Of a DNA stretch of 64,000 bases, positions 52,948-61,691 are shown one piece after another. The stretch lies in contig NZ_JAHNZZ010000001.1 in the NCBI RefSeq assembly GCF_019039215.1, forward strand, positions 1,019,658 through 1,083,657. The letters run 5' to 3'. The translations under genes were made by a program, and so were the position numbers. This stretch comes from Bacillus sp. FJAT-29790 (GTDB lineage Bacteria; Bacillota; Bacilli; Bacillales; Cytobacillaceae). The notes below the pieces were generated by a model, which saw nothing but the letters and a program-made list of their open reading frames with translations, was not told the DNA's origin and did no database searches. Each line of letters opens with the position of its first letter. Positions within the stretch are counted from its first letter, which is position 1.

Positions 52948-53369
52948 TGGATCAGCGTTTAAAAAATCTTAAAAAGGCAATGAAATCAACTGTTTTTAAT
53001 GAGCTGCCATTCACTGAAAAACATCGTGCTGAAATTAAGCGACAAACAAAAAGACACGGTGATCTGCAAAGTAGCTCAGTCAATGATATATTAACCGTTT
53101 TGAATTCGAAAAAAACAGGTTTTGAAATTGCAAAGTTTCTTATTGCGAGGGGTGTAAAAGCCTTTCTTAAAAATGAGGGGTTGTTATATGCTCAGCTCCA
53201 CAAACTCGAACAGGAAGGACTTATCGATTCACAATGGGAATTTAGCAATGATCAAAAGCAAAAATATTATTTTATAACCGATAAAGGAAAAAAGTTGCTG
53301 GCGAAGTCGGAACGATCTTCTGACATTTTAAAAACGATAATGATTGATTCGCCGGAAGGAAGTGCTTGA
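52947..53369 (+). CDS. PadR-like winged-helix protein, possibly an anti-sigma fusion
   Basis: 140 residues. The first 45 (KAMKSTVFNELPFTEKHRAEI) are like the N-termini of ECF anti-sigma factors that bind the sigma. The rest is PadR-like winged helix: GLLYAQLHKLEQEGLIDSQW and KYYFITDKGKKLL. It has no membrane helix. Stop and start overlaps on both sides bind it tightly to the operon. It may inhibit the sigma, the promoter, or both. Confidence 0.75.
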   Translation: MDQRLKNLKKAMKSTVFNELPFTEKHRAEIKRQTKRHGDLQSSSVNDILTVLNSKKTGFEIAKFLIARGVKAFLKNEGLLYAQLHKLEQEGLIDSQWEFSNDQKQKYYFITDKGKKLLAKSERSSDILKTIMIDSPEGSA

Positions 53370-53370
53370 A

Positions 53371-54666
53371 GTGAGCCTAAAAGGATTTTTAGATCAAGTG
53401 ACTAACCATATACGCTCTAAAGAAGCCAAGGAAATGGTAGGAATAGAACTAAGAAACCATTTGCAAAGCTTGGTAGAAGAATATGAACAGAAAGGCTATT
53501 CGAAAACAGAAGCAGAAACAAAAGCCGTACAACAAATGGGGGACCCCGAAACGATCGGCAGGAAAATGAATAAGCTTCATCGCCCAAAAGTGGACTGGAG
53601 CATCATCTCTATTTTTCTTCTGATTTTAGGGTTGAGTTTGCTGCCAACTTTTATGCTTGAAGGATACTATAACAGTATAGGATACAATAATTATTTACTT
53701 ACTTCAAAGATAAAAGCGATTTTGCTTGGTGTTTTTGCCATCGCCTTCTTCATGTTGTTTGATTATAGAAAGCTAATGAGGCACGGCATGGGCTTGTATG
53801 GTTTAGGGATTAGCATTCTGATTCTTCTATCCCTCTTTGGAAAGCTGATGAATGGGCGCCCATACTTTCATTTCGCTGGATTTTCTGCCGATGCAACCGT
53901 CGCGCTTCCATTTCTGTTTATCGCATGGGCAATCTTTTTCTCAGCTAGGAATCAAAATATAGGAAAGTTAACAGGCCTGTTTTTATTATCTTTCTTGATA
54001 TTGGCATATACTTCCCATTTATTTCTTGTACTCCTATACAGTGTTCTTATCATTGGGATGCTTTTTTTTAGTCAATTAAAGAAAAAAGAGAAAGTTATAA
54101 TTACGTTGGTGAGCGCTGTTATCATGATAAGCGGGTCCACCGTATACTTTTTGAAATATCCGAATCTATATTTAAAAGAAAGATTCCTTGGTTTCATTCA
54201 CCCTGAACAGCATATAAACGGAGCGGGGTACATAAATGTTAAACTGCAAGAACTGCTCCCAAAAGCCGGTTGGTTTGGTCAAGGGAAACTAAGTGAAGCT
54301 GTTGTCCTTCCAGAACTTCATACTGATTTTGTCTTTTTTACAATGACTTATCTTTTTGGCTGGTCCTTCGCGCTATTCCTTGTCACCATTCTTGTTATCT
54401 TGTCCATTAGAATGATGTGGGTCTCTAAGGTTATTCAAGACCCTTTTGGAAGACTGATCGTTTTTGGAGCCAATATCCTTTTTACCTTTCAATTTTTATA
54501 TAGCATTCTTATGACATTTGGCTGGCTTCCAATTGCTGGTGTATCATTGCCATTTTTTAGTCATGGCTCCATGGCATTCGTATTTAATTCCTTTTTGCTC
54601 GGGCTTGTTTTGAGTGTATATAGGAGAAAGCAATTTTTCGGAGTTAATTACTTGCAAACAAAGTAA
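53371..54666 (+). CDS. SEDS (FtsW/RodA/SpoVE) family protein with N-terminal permease-prefix/HAAS-like domain
   Basis: 431 residues. N-terminal soluble domain (about 1-70: IELRNHLQSLVEEYEQKGYS...QMGDPETIGRKMN) of the HAAS or permease-prefix type, then about ten helices. The SEDS catalytic loop is present (LPELHTDFVFF, with the essential Asp). SEDS proteins polymerise peptidoglycan glycan chains. No partner PBP is adjacent. GTG 53371 follows GGAAGGAAG, one base after the preceding stop. Third gene of the ECF operon. Confidence 0.85.
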   Translation: MSLKGFLDQVTNHIRSKEAKEMVGIELRNHLQSLVEEYEQKGYSKTEAETKAVQQMGDPETIGRKMNKLHRPKVDWSIISIFLLILGLSLLPTFMLEGYYNSIGYNNYLLTSKIKAILLGVFAIAFFMLFDYRKLMRHGMGLYGLGISILILLSLFGKLMNGRPYFHFAGFSADATVALPFLFIAWAIFFSARNQNIGKLTGLFLLSFLILAYTSHLFLVLLYSVLIIGMLFFSQLKKKEKVIITLVSAVIMISGSTVYFLKYPNLYLKERFLGFIHPEQHINGAGYINVKLQELLPKAGWFGQGKLSEAVVLPELHTDFVFFTMTYLFGWSFALFLVTILVILSIRMMWVSKVIQDPFGRLIVFGANILFTFQFLYSILMTFGWLPIAGVSLPFFSHGSMAFVFNSFLLGLVLSVYRRKQFFGVNYLQTK

Positions 54667-54721
54667 AAGATACAGGCTCCCTACATACGGAAGGGGGTCT
54701 TTCTTTTGCGGAAACAAGAGC

Positions 54722-54740
54722 ACCGGTAACATTTACCGGT
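54722..54740 (+). terminator. Hairpin after the ECF operon
   Basis: ACCGGTAA-CAT-TTACCGGT is a perfect 8-bp stem followed by TTCATAGTTT. It is a weak terminator or part of the next gene's leader. Confidence 0.5.
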
Positions 54741-54774
54741 TTCATAGTTTACGAGAATTTGTTTAAATATAAAT

Positions 54775-55401
54775 ATGAAAACATTATTAAAGCTTTGCCT
54801 CACTCTTATGTTGTCTGTCGCACTAGTCTTTGGATTTAATAACGATGCAAGCGCATCAACAGTACATACGGTCAAGTCAGGGGATACGATGTGGAAAATT
54901 GCCCTGGTCTATCAAGTTGGAGTTTCTGAGATCATCAATGCAAATCCTCAAATTTCAAATCCCAACTCGATTTATCCCGGACAAAAGATTAACATACCAA
55001 CTTTATCAACAGCAACAACAAATGTTGAAGATCAAGTGGTTCAGCTCGTAAACCAAGAGAGAGCCAAAAATGGCTTAAAGCCGTTAAAGTCAAATTGGGA
55101 GCTTGCAAGAGTCGCGAGATATAAATCTCAAGATATGATCGATAAAAGATATTTCGATCATAACTCTCCTACATATGGCACTCCATTTCAAATGATGAAG
55201 AATTTCGGCATTTCTTACCGCTCAGCTGGTGAAAACATTGCTGCGGGACAGGCTACACCTAAAGAAGTTGTTCAAGCATGGATGAACAGCGAAGGCCACC
55301 GTAAAAATATTTTATCAAGTAACTTTACGGAAATCGGCGTTGGTTATGTAAAAGGCGGTTCATACGGCCACTATTGGACTCAAATGTTCATCGGACGTTA
55401 A
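54775..55401 (+). CDS. Secreted LysM-CAP protein (YkwD/SafA-like)
   Basis: 208 residues: signal peptide (1-27, ending ASAS), one LysM domain (about 30-75: HTVKSGDTMWKIALVY...IYPGQKINIP) and a CAP domain (about 85-206: VNQERAKNGLKPL, RYFDHNSP, SAGENIAAG, SEGHRKNIL, GHYWTQMF). LysM should bind peptidoglycan. No Shine-Dalgarno is visible before the ATG, unusual in this window. Confidence 0.9.
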   Translation: MKTLLKLCLTLMLSVALVFGFNNDASASTVHTVKSGDTMWKIALVYQVGVSEIINANPQISNPNSIYPGQKINIPTLSTATTNVEDQVVQLVNQERAKNGLKPLKSNWELARVARYKSQDMIDKRYFDHNSPTYGTPFQMMKNFGISYRSAGENIAAGQATPKEVVQAWMNSEGHRKNILSSNFTEIGVGYVKGGSYGHYWTQMFIGR

Positions 55402-55407
55402 ATGATA

Positions 55408-55450
55408 GAAAACGCACCAGGAAAATATCCATATCCCTGGTGCGTTTCTT
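55408..55450. terminator. Bidirectional terminator
   Basis: AAACGCACCAGG and CCTGGTGCGTTTC stem between convergent genes. Confidence 0.85.
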
Positions 55451-55451
55451 A

Positions 55452-55904
55452 TTAATCTACGACAATGTAAGCAATCATAGGCACGGTATCATGATGTCCT
55501 GGATGGACTTTACAAATAAGACGATAGGTTCCTTCTTTTTTAAATTGCAGCGGTACAAGTGTTACTTCTCCTTTTTTCACAACCCCTTCAATATCTGTGC
55601 CTTCAATGTAAAATGGATGTTCTTCTCCGTTTACGCCATGTATTTTCAGGTGGACTTTTTCTCCTTTTTCAAGAACAATCGTCCCTGGATGAAAGACGTA
55701 AGCCTCAATCTCTTTCCCCTTAGAAATCTTTGACTTGAATTCACCAGTAACCATGTCAATCTCGCGAATTTTGCCAGTCTTTTCCTGGCTAAAGGCTGTT
55801 ACTGTTCCAGCGTTTACATAAAGCCAGACCGACGCTGAAGCAATAACTGTAAAAATGACAAGGAACATGATGATGGCCCGCTTTTTTATAACAAAAAATT
55901 GCAT
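55452..55904 (-). CDS. Membrane-anchored cupredoxin-domain protein
   Basis: 150 residues: one N-terminal membrane helix (about 10-32) and a cupredoxin fold. The type 1 copper set is visible: His in GEEHPFYI, then LICKVHPGHHDTVPM with Cys, His and Met. It could shuttle electrons or copper outside the cell; with nirK in the genome, an electron-donor role is possible but not shown. RBS AGGGGGAGAGAATCAC. Confidence 0.82.
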   Translation of the reverse strand: MQFFVIKKRAIIMFLVIFTVIASASVWLYVNAGTVTAFSQEKTGKIREIDMVTGEFKSKISKGKEIEAYVFHPGTIVLEKGEKVHLKIHGVNGEEHPFYIEGTDIEGVVKKGEVTLVPLQFKKEGTYRLICKVHPGHHDTVPMIAYIVVD

Positions 55905-56141
55905 GTGATTCTCTCCCCCTATAGTAAATGATTGTCCACTATAAAGATATGCAAGTAGGGTAGGAAAACTTGTCTCTTTTCTCGTAATATTTCATTTTTT
56001 TCTTTAAGGACAAAAAGGAATTATTTCTAATTAGGAAAAACTAGGATTTAAGACTCAATATCGCATAAAACGCTGTAAATTTTATACATCTTTCTTATAT
56101 AATGGGGATATCATACAAAAAGGGGATGGAAAATCGTAGAA

Positions 56142-57083
56142 ATGATTTTTATTCTAGTATTCTTTTTCGTCATCATTGCGATCATAATGATCAAAAAAAG
56201 AAAGAAAAGAAAGTTCAGACTGAAGGATGAGCGAGTGCCGACAAATCTTGGCTTCCGAATTGAAGGAGGAAAGCAGCTATCTAAATGTCTGCGATCTTCA
56301 TTACCATCTACGTTTGTGAATAATTTAAAAAGACGGTTGCTTGAGAACGAGCCAAGCTGGAAAAATCACGACTTTGATTGGCGTTTTTTTGAGCTTAAAC
56401 GGTATTTTGTTTTAAACAGCCTGTTGAAAACAGTCCCAATGTTCAGTGAAAAGGTTGATGAGGTTTGGCATGAAATGCTGATGTTTACAAAGGATTATGA
56501 AAAGTTCTCGAATAAATTCTATCAAGAATTTTTGCATCACACGCCAAACATGGACTCGACGCCAATTCCGGGGGAAAGAGCCTTCTTTGATTGGGTATAT
56601 TTAAGTTTGTTCCAGTCTACTGTAAATAGTCGTTTACTATGGAAAGGATTCTTAAAATATCCGATTAAAAAGGAAATTCTTGGGGATTTTAAAAATCTTT
56701 CAGAAAAAGAGCTACTCGTAAAATATTTCCGGCAAACAGAGGATTGCTATGATGTAAAAAAATATCTCATTCAAAAAATGAAAACAGAGATTGTACAATC
56801 TGAAACGATAGAGTATAAAAACCAACCAACATCGTTTAATAAATTGACCTCAGAAAATGAATATCATACTCTTTTACCTGCATTTGTTTTCTTCTCTATT
56901 TACGAAGCCGATCTCTTCCAGCAAAATATGAATTCCCTCTTTCCAGCTTATACGGGAAAATCTGATAAAGGTGGAGGAAGCTCCTCATGTTCAGGTTACG
57001 GGTGCAGCAGCTCCTCTGACAACGATTCAGGGGGCAGTTCGAGTTGTTCAAGCAGTTCCAGTTGCGGTGGGGGATGTAGTTGA
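56142..57083 (+). CDS. Membrane protein with GRDP-like domain and Gly/Ser/Cys-rich tail
   Basis: 313 residues. An N-terminal membrane helix (1-17), a basic stretch (KKRKKRKFR), then a domain with VDEVWHEMLMFTKDYEKFSN and EFLHHTP, resembling the plant-type glycine-rich domain protein family (PF07173: D-x-W-H...Y...F...HHxP). The last 40 residues are mostly Gly, Ser and Cys, ending SSCGGGCS, like TIGR04222-type tails. No function known. Confidence 0.75.
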   Translation: MIFILVFFFVIIAIIMIKKRKKRKFRLKDERVPTNLGFRIEGGKQLSKCLRSSLPSTFVNNLKRRLLENEPSWKNHDFDWRFFELKRYFVLNSLLKTVPMFSEKVDEVWHEMLMFTKDYEKFSNKFYQEFLHHTPNMDSTPIPGERAFFDWVYLSLFQSTVNSRLLWKGFLKYPIKKEILGDFKNLSEKELLVKYFRQTEDCYDVKKYLIQKMKTEIVQSETIEYKNQPTSFNKLTSENEYHTLLPAFVFFSIYEADLFQQNMNSLFPAYTGKSDKGGGSSSCSGYGCSSSSDNDSGGSSSCSSSSSCGGGCS

Positions 57084-57312
57084 AGATGAGCAATCCTAGA
57101 TGGATTGCTTATTTTTAATTCTAAATGATCACCTTCCTAGTTTTATCCACTAAATTTTCATTTTCATAACAATTCCACGTCATTTCTCTCTTTTGATTCT
57201 TCATTTGGTACAATCATTATTGGATTAGCAGACATAAAGTCAAACATGCTCATCGGGTATTATTTTTAGTGCCCGATATTGTAATAACTTAAGACATATA
57301 GGATGGGTATCA

Positions 57313-58464
57313 ATGAAAAAAATGATTTTATTACTTGTACTTGTATTTTGTATTACTACGCCTTTAATCAAGGTGGCAGATGCGGAGGAAAACTCTAAGC
57401 CGGAGATCAGCAGTGAAACAGCGATTCTTGTTGATTCGAAAACAGGAGCGATATTATTTCAAAAGAACGCACAAAACAAAATGTACCCTGCAAGCTTAAC
57501 AAAGATTGCCACGGCGATTTATGCGATCGAAAATGGGAATTTAGATGATATCGTAACCATTAGTAAAGAGGCAGCAGAAGTAGACGGAACAAGTGTATTC
57601 TTAGAAGCAGGAGAAGAAGTTACACTAAAAAAATTAATTCAAGGGATGCTGATTAATTCAGGAAATGATGCTGCCGCGGCGATTGCTGAACATCTGGATA
57701 GATCGATCGATAAATACTCGGAGCATATAAACAGTTACTTAACAGACCGGGTACAAGTTAAGAACACTCATTTTACGAATCCGCACGGGCTGTTTAATAA
57801 GGACCATTATACAACTGCTGAAGACCTAGCAATCATAACGAATTACGCACTTAAAAATAAAACCTTTCGAGAAATTTATGGAACGAAAGCATTGAAGTGG
57901 ACAGGCAAATCGTGGGATACTACGCTTCTGACCCACCACCTCATGTTAAAGGGAGAAATTCCTTATGAAGAAGTAAACGGTGGAAAAACAGGATATGTCC
58001 AGGAATCCCAATTTACGTTGGCAACGACAGCTGCAAATGAATCGATGGAACTGACAGCAATTGTATTAAAATCGAACGATAGTAAAGAGGGCTACTCTGA
58101 CACAAAAAAATTATTAGATTACGGTTTTGATCAATTTAACCGTTCTTTAATTAGTAAAACCGACGTTTTTCATGCCGATGGGAAAACCTTCACAACTGGT
58201 GGGGAGGATATATTAATAACTGTTCCTAAAAGTTTATTTGAGAAAAGGATGACAAATGAAGGTAAATTAGAATATATCGACGAGAAAGGTGAAGTTGTCC
58301 AAACTGTTCAACTCGCTGAAAAAAAGAAAACTGATAACTTTTCACATCAGGTAATAGAAAAGGAAGAACTTAAGACGTCGACAGGGAATTATGGGAAATT
58401 TACAATGGTGATTTTTCTCCTCGGAGGGCTAATCATTGGAGTTCGATGGAAAATACAACAATAA
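57313..58464 (+). CDS. D-alanyl-D-alanine carboxypeptidase (S11 family)
   Basis: 383 residues: signal peptide (1-24), penicillin-binding domain with SxxK in PASLTKIATA, SxN in INSGNDAAA and KTG in NGGKTGYV, then a C-terminal domain (about 275-345) and a final membrane helix (about 360-380) as anchor. It trims the terminal D-Ala of peptidoglycan peptides. RBS weak (TAGGATGGGTATCA). It is not clearly DacA, DacB or DacF. Confidence 0.92.
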   Translation: MKKMILLLVLVFCITTPLIKVADAEENSKPEISSETAILVDSKTGAILFQKNAQNKMYPASLTKIATAIYAIENGNLDDIVTISKEAAEVDGTSVFLEAGEEVTLKKLIQGMLINSGNDAAAAIAEHLDRSIDKYSEHINSYLTDRVQVKNTHFTNPHGLFNKDHYTTAEDLAIITNYALKNKTFREIYGTKALKWTGKSWDTTLLTHHLMLKGEIPYEEVNGGKTGYVQESQFTLATTAANESMELTAIVLKSNDSKEGYSDTKKLLDYGFDQFNRSLISKTDVFHADGKTFTTGGEDILITVPKSLFEKRMTNEGKLEYIDEKGEVVQTVQLAEKKKTDNFSHQVIEKEELKTSTGNYGKFTMVIFLLGGLIIGVRWKIQQ

Positions 58465-58490
58465 AACGGCCATATGGCCGTTTTATTTAA
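58463..58490. terminator. Bidirectional terminator
   Basis: AAAACGGCC-ATAT-GGCCGTTTTATTT stem, overlapping the carboxypeptidase stop and lying at the end of modB. Confidence 0.85.
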
Positions 58491-59136
58491 AAATAGAAGC
58501 TGCAAATAACATCAAAAAGGAAATAATAATCATCGTTAACACGAAAAGCCAGGCTAGTTCCATATTGCCTGATTCTAAAGATATGTAAATAGCTGTTGGG
58601 ATCGTTTGTGTTTTGCCCGGAATATTACCGGCAAACATAAGCGTTGCCCCAAATTCCCCGAAAGCTCTAGCAAAGCTAAGAATTGCCCCTGAGATAATGG
58701 ATCTGTAAGCTAGTGGCACAGTGACAAAAAAGAACACTATCCATTCCCCAGCCCCGTCAACTCTTGCAGCTTCCTCTACCCCGCTGTCCACATCAGAGAA
58801 TCCTGTTTTAGCTGATTGATACATAAGAGGGAGGGCGACAACCGTAGAAGCGATGACTGCCGCCCACCAAGTAAACATAATTGGCTGGTCAAAAAACCAT
58901 TGAATCCATCTTCCAACAGGACTAGAATTTCCAAAAATGATGATTAACAGAAAACCAATGACAGTCGGAGGGAGGACAAGAGGGAGCATGAAAAGCGTTT
59001 CAACTAATATCTTTCCCTTAAACTTCCTTCGTGCCATCATTTTTGCTAACAGGGTACCCGTAATGAACACCATCACTAACGCAACGGCAGCAATTTTTAA
59101 TGAAAGCTGAACGGGTGACCAAAATAAATCATTCAT
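58483..59136 (-). CDS. modB: Molybdate ABC transporter permease ModB
   Basis: 217 residues, five predicted helices. The EAA loop (EEAARVDGAGEWIVFFFVTVP) that contacts the ATPase is intact, as are FSFARAFGEFGATLM-like ends. Five bases after modA. No modC follows, so the ATPase must be shared or distant, as with B. subtilis YvgL-YvgM. Imports molybdate (or tungstate). Confidence 0.93.
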   Translation of the reverse strand: MNDLFWSPVQLSLKIAAVALVMVFITGTLLAKMMARRKFKGKILVETLFMLPLVLPPTVIGFLLIIIFGNSSPVGRWIQWFFDQPIMFTWWAAVIASTVVALPLMYQSAKTGFSDVDSGVEEAARVDGAGEWIVFFFVTVPLAYRSIISGAILSFARAFGEFGATLMFAGNIPGKTQTIPTAIYISLESGNMELAWLFVLTMIIISFLMLFAASIFK

Positions 59137-59141
59137 TTACA

Positions 59142-59966
59142 TCAATCCAATACTTGAAACCCATATTTTTGAAAAATTTCTTTTATCTTTGCTTCTTGTA
59201 AAAATTGGAAAAACATTTCTGCTTCTTCGATATTTTTGGATGTTTTAATAACGCCAGCAGGATAAATGATCGGATCGTGGCTGCTTGAGTCTGCCTCAGC
59301 TACAATTTTTATTTTATCAGAAAGCATTGCATCTGTTTTATATACGACCCCAGCTTCGACGTTACCAGTTTCGACATACGTTAGGACTTGACGGACATCT
59401 TTCGTATAAACGATATTGTTTTCAACCTTATCCCAGATGCCTAAATGGTGAAATGTTTGGCTAGCATATTTTCCGGCTGGGACAGACTCTGGTGTTCCTA
59501 AAGCTAATTTACCTTCACCAATATTCGTAAGATCTTCAAATGAAGCTATCGAATTTTTTGATTCTTTTGGTATGATTAGAACAAGGCTATTTCCAACTAA
59601 ATCAATCCCTTTGTCCTTTTCGATTAAATCTTGAGAAATAAGTTCATCAAATTTATCCTTTGCAGCTGATAGGAAAAGATCAACCGGTGCTCCTTGTGTG
59701 ATTTGCTGCCCGAGGGCGCCAGAGCCACCAAAATTGAAAAGAAGCTTAATATTATCGTGCTCATCTTCAAATAATGGTTTAATTTCCATAAGTGCATCTT
59801 CTAAACTAGCGGCAGCAGAGACAGTAATCTCTTTGTTTTCCACACCTGTTTCAACTTTTACTTCGTCCTTGCTTTCTTCATTTTGTTTTGCTGGCCCATT
59901 TGAAGAACAAGCGGATAAAATGAACAAGAAAAGCAAAATAAAAATAGAATTACGTAACTTCATCAT
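59142..59966 (-). CDS. modA: Molybdate-binding lipoprotein ModA
   Basis: 274 residues: lipobox (LSACS, Cys20), then a type II periplasmic-binding fold: SAAASLEDALMEIKPLF, NFGGSGALGQQI, GAPVDLFLSAAKDKFD, VGNSLVLI and DVRQVLTYVETGNVEAG. Ser, Ala and Val positions of the oxyanion site are kept. Supplies molybdate, needed for molybdoenzymes such as nitrate reductase. Divergent from its likely regulator across a strong dyad. Confidence 0.93.
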   Translation of the reverse strand: MMKLRNSIFILLFLFILSACSSNGPAKQNEESKDEVKVETGVENKEITVSAAASLEDALMEIKPLFEDEHDNIKLLFNFGGSGALGQQITQGAPVDLFLSAAKDKFDELISQDLIEKDKGIDLVGNSLVLIIPKESKNSIASFEDLTNIGEGKLALGTPESVPAGKYASQTFHHLGIWDKVENNIVYTKDVRQVLTYVETGNVEAGVVYKTDAMLSDKIKIVAEADSSSHDPIIYPAGVIKTSKNIEEAEMFFQFLQEAKIKEIFQKYGFQVLD

Positions 59967-59981
59967 AATTTATTCCTCTCT

Positions 59982-60021
59982 AGTTATAAATGGTTATATT
60001 AAGATATAACTAATTATAACT
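59982..60021. promoter_or_regulatory. ModE-like dyad between modA and the regulator
   Basis: AGTTATAAATGGTTATAT and ATATAACTAATTATAACT are 18-bp arms (16 of 18 paired) around TAAG. The inner GTTATAT-N4-ATATAAC resembles the ModE box of proteobacteria. It begins 15 bp from the modA start. Confidence 0.7.
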
Positions 60022-60082
60022 AGATATAATTAAATTTAACAGTAATATTTATCACACTAGTAAAAAAGTTAGGATGGAGATC

Positions 60083-61018
60083 ATGACAATCAATAATATC
60101 TCGTATACGATTGAAGAAATTGCCTCTCTATTAAAGGTATCCAAATTAACCGTATATGATTTAATCAAAAAAAATGAATTGCTTTCCTACCGTGTTGGTA
60201 GACAGATGAGAGTTGATGCAAGTGACCTTGAGAACTATAAAGAAAGAAGCAAAAATAAGAGCAGCTATCCAAATGAAAATTCAAGCCAAATGCCAAGCGC
60301 GATTGAAAGTCCAAAAACATTTGTTATTAGTGGACAGGACATTGCGTTAGATTTACTTGCGAAACAGCTGGAGAAGGAATCTAGTACAATCAGACCGCTT
60401 CGTCTGTATAACGGAAGCCTTAACAGTCTAATTTCCATGTACAATGATCAATGTGATTTAGTTAGTCTCCATCTGTTTGACGGAGATACAGGGACATATA
60501 ATATCCCGTATGTGAAAAAGATTTTAACTGGCTTCCCATTTATCGTTATCAACTTCCTTTCTAGATGGGCTGGGCTTTATGTCCAAAACGGAAACCCAAA
60601 AAATATTTCTAACTGGACAGACTTGAATAGAGAGGATGTTTCTATCGTCAATCGTGAGAAAGGATCTGGGGCCCGTATTCTTTTAGATGAACAGCTTCGA
60701 ATTCATGGGATTCGATCTATAGATGTAAACGGATACCATGCTGAGGAAACGAGCCATTTAACTGTTGCAGCGGCCATTGCAGGCGAAAAAGCAGATATTG
60801 GGGTAGGAATTGAACATGCGGCTAAAATAACCGGTGTAGGTTTTATCCCGTTAATTAAGGAACGTTATGATCTAGTTCTCGTAAAAAATGAAAAAAATGA
60901 GCCGCTCATTCAAAAGATAAAAGAAATATTGTCTTCAAATGTAATTAAAGCAGAACTGAATACGATGGGGGATTATGACTTAACCGAAACAGGGAAGATC
61001 ATGTATGAAACATTCTAA
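60083..61018 (+). CDS. HTH-PBP one-component regulator, YvgK-like (molybdate-responsive, predicted)
   Basis: 311 residues. An excisionase/MerR-type helix-turn-helix (about 5-55: YTIEEIASLLKVSKLTVYDLIK...YRVGRQMRVDASDLENY) is fused to a periplasmic-binding-like domain (about 90-305, with NREKGSGARILLDEQL and HLTVAAAIAGEKADIGVG). B. subtilis YvgK next to yvgL-yvgM has this layout. It should sense molybdate or a pterin and bind the dyad upstream. ATG 60083 follows AGGATGGAGATC. Confidence 0.87.
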   Translation: MTINNISYTIEEIASLLKVSKLTVYDLIKKNELLSYRVGRQMRVDASDLENYKERSKNKSSYPNENSSQMPSAIESPKTFVISGQDIALDLLAKQLEKESSTIRPLRLYNGSLNSLISMYNDQCDLVSLHLFDGDTGTYNIPYVKKILTGFPFIVINFLSRWAGLYVQNGNPKNISNWTDLNREDVSIVNREKGSGARILLDEQLRIHGIRSIDVNGYHAEETSHLTVAAAIAGEKADIGVGIEHAAKITGVGFIPLIKERYDLVLVKNEKNEPLIQKIKEILSSNVIKAELNTMGDYDLTETGKIMYETF

Positions 61019-61031
61019 TAAATATGTATAT

Positions 61032-61071
61032 ACGAAAAGACTGAAGAAGTAGATTTCTTTAGTCTTTTCGT
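61032..61071. terminator. Terminator of the regulator
   Basis: ACGAAAAGACTGAAGAA and TTTCTTTAGTCTTTTCGT long stem. Confidence 0.85.
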
Positions 61072-61112
61072 GTATTCAGATAGTTTCCGCTTCTACATAG
61101 AGCTTCACTTCT

Positions 61113-61358
61113 TTATTGCATTCTTTCTTCTACCTGCCGGCATACTTCATCCGCAGATAAGCCGCTTGCCTCAATGATAGGGGCTTGTGTTGAGACATCC
61201 TGCATCCCCATAAAGTTTGAATCAATCCCGCTTACGACACAAGCAGAGCAATTTTCCACGTCTGCGGCTGACTTTAAATCTACTACATCATATCCTTTTT
61301 CCCGAAGAGCATCGGTTACATTTGTAAGTGACTGTTCCACAGCAATTTTTTTCGCCAT
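61113..61358 (-). CDS. ykuS: YkuS family protein (UPF0180)
   Basis: 81 residues: AVEQSLTNVTDALREKGYDV, then SGIDSNFMGMQDVSTQAPII, then SADEVCRQVEERM. These are the UPF0180 signatures. The fold resembles a phosphotransferase IIB domain. Two Cys lie in NCSACVVSG. RBS GGAGGTGTGATTTA. Role unknown; the ABC-F gene ykpA is nearby. Confidence 0.9.
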   Translation of the reverse strand: MAKKIAVEQSLTNVTDALREKGYDVVDLKSAADVENCSACVVSGIDSNFMGMQDVSTQAPIIEASGLSADEVCRQVEERMQ

Positions 61359-61468
61359 TAAATCACACCTCCTCCAATGTTAGATTGTCTTTTCATATAG
61401 TTTTTTATTCCGCAAATATGGGTATAAAAAAAGGAACTGGATGAAAAAGTAAGGGTGGAGGTGATATC

Positions 61469-61597
61469 ATGGGAAAACGTAAAAAAGATCCATCTAAGGC
61501 AATGTTAAGTTCACCGGAAGTAGAAGGGCAGGGTACAACGAATACAGAAACAGGGGGAAGATCCGCATCTTCTGCACGTCATAAAAAGAAGAAATAA
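61469..61597 (+). CDS. Small basic protein, SASP-like, 42 aa
   Basis: ATG behind GGAGGTGATATC. The sequence MGKRKKDPSKAMLSSPEVEG then a polar Thr/Gly/Ser part and a KKKK end has the composition of minor small acid-soluble spore proteins, and it is adjacent to ykuS. I do not recognise the specific family. Confidence 0.65.
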   Translation: MGKRKKDPSKAMLSSPEVEGQGTTNTETGGRSASSARHKKKK

Positions 61598-61691
61598 GAT
61601 TTACGAACTTTATTATCTACTTAAGGTAAATGAAAGATTGTTACATTGACCGCAAAAAGGGTATACGCTATATTGAAACGAGCTTTATTAA

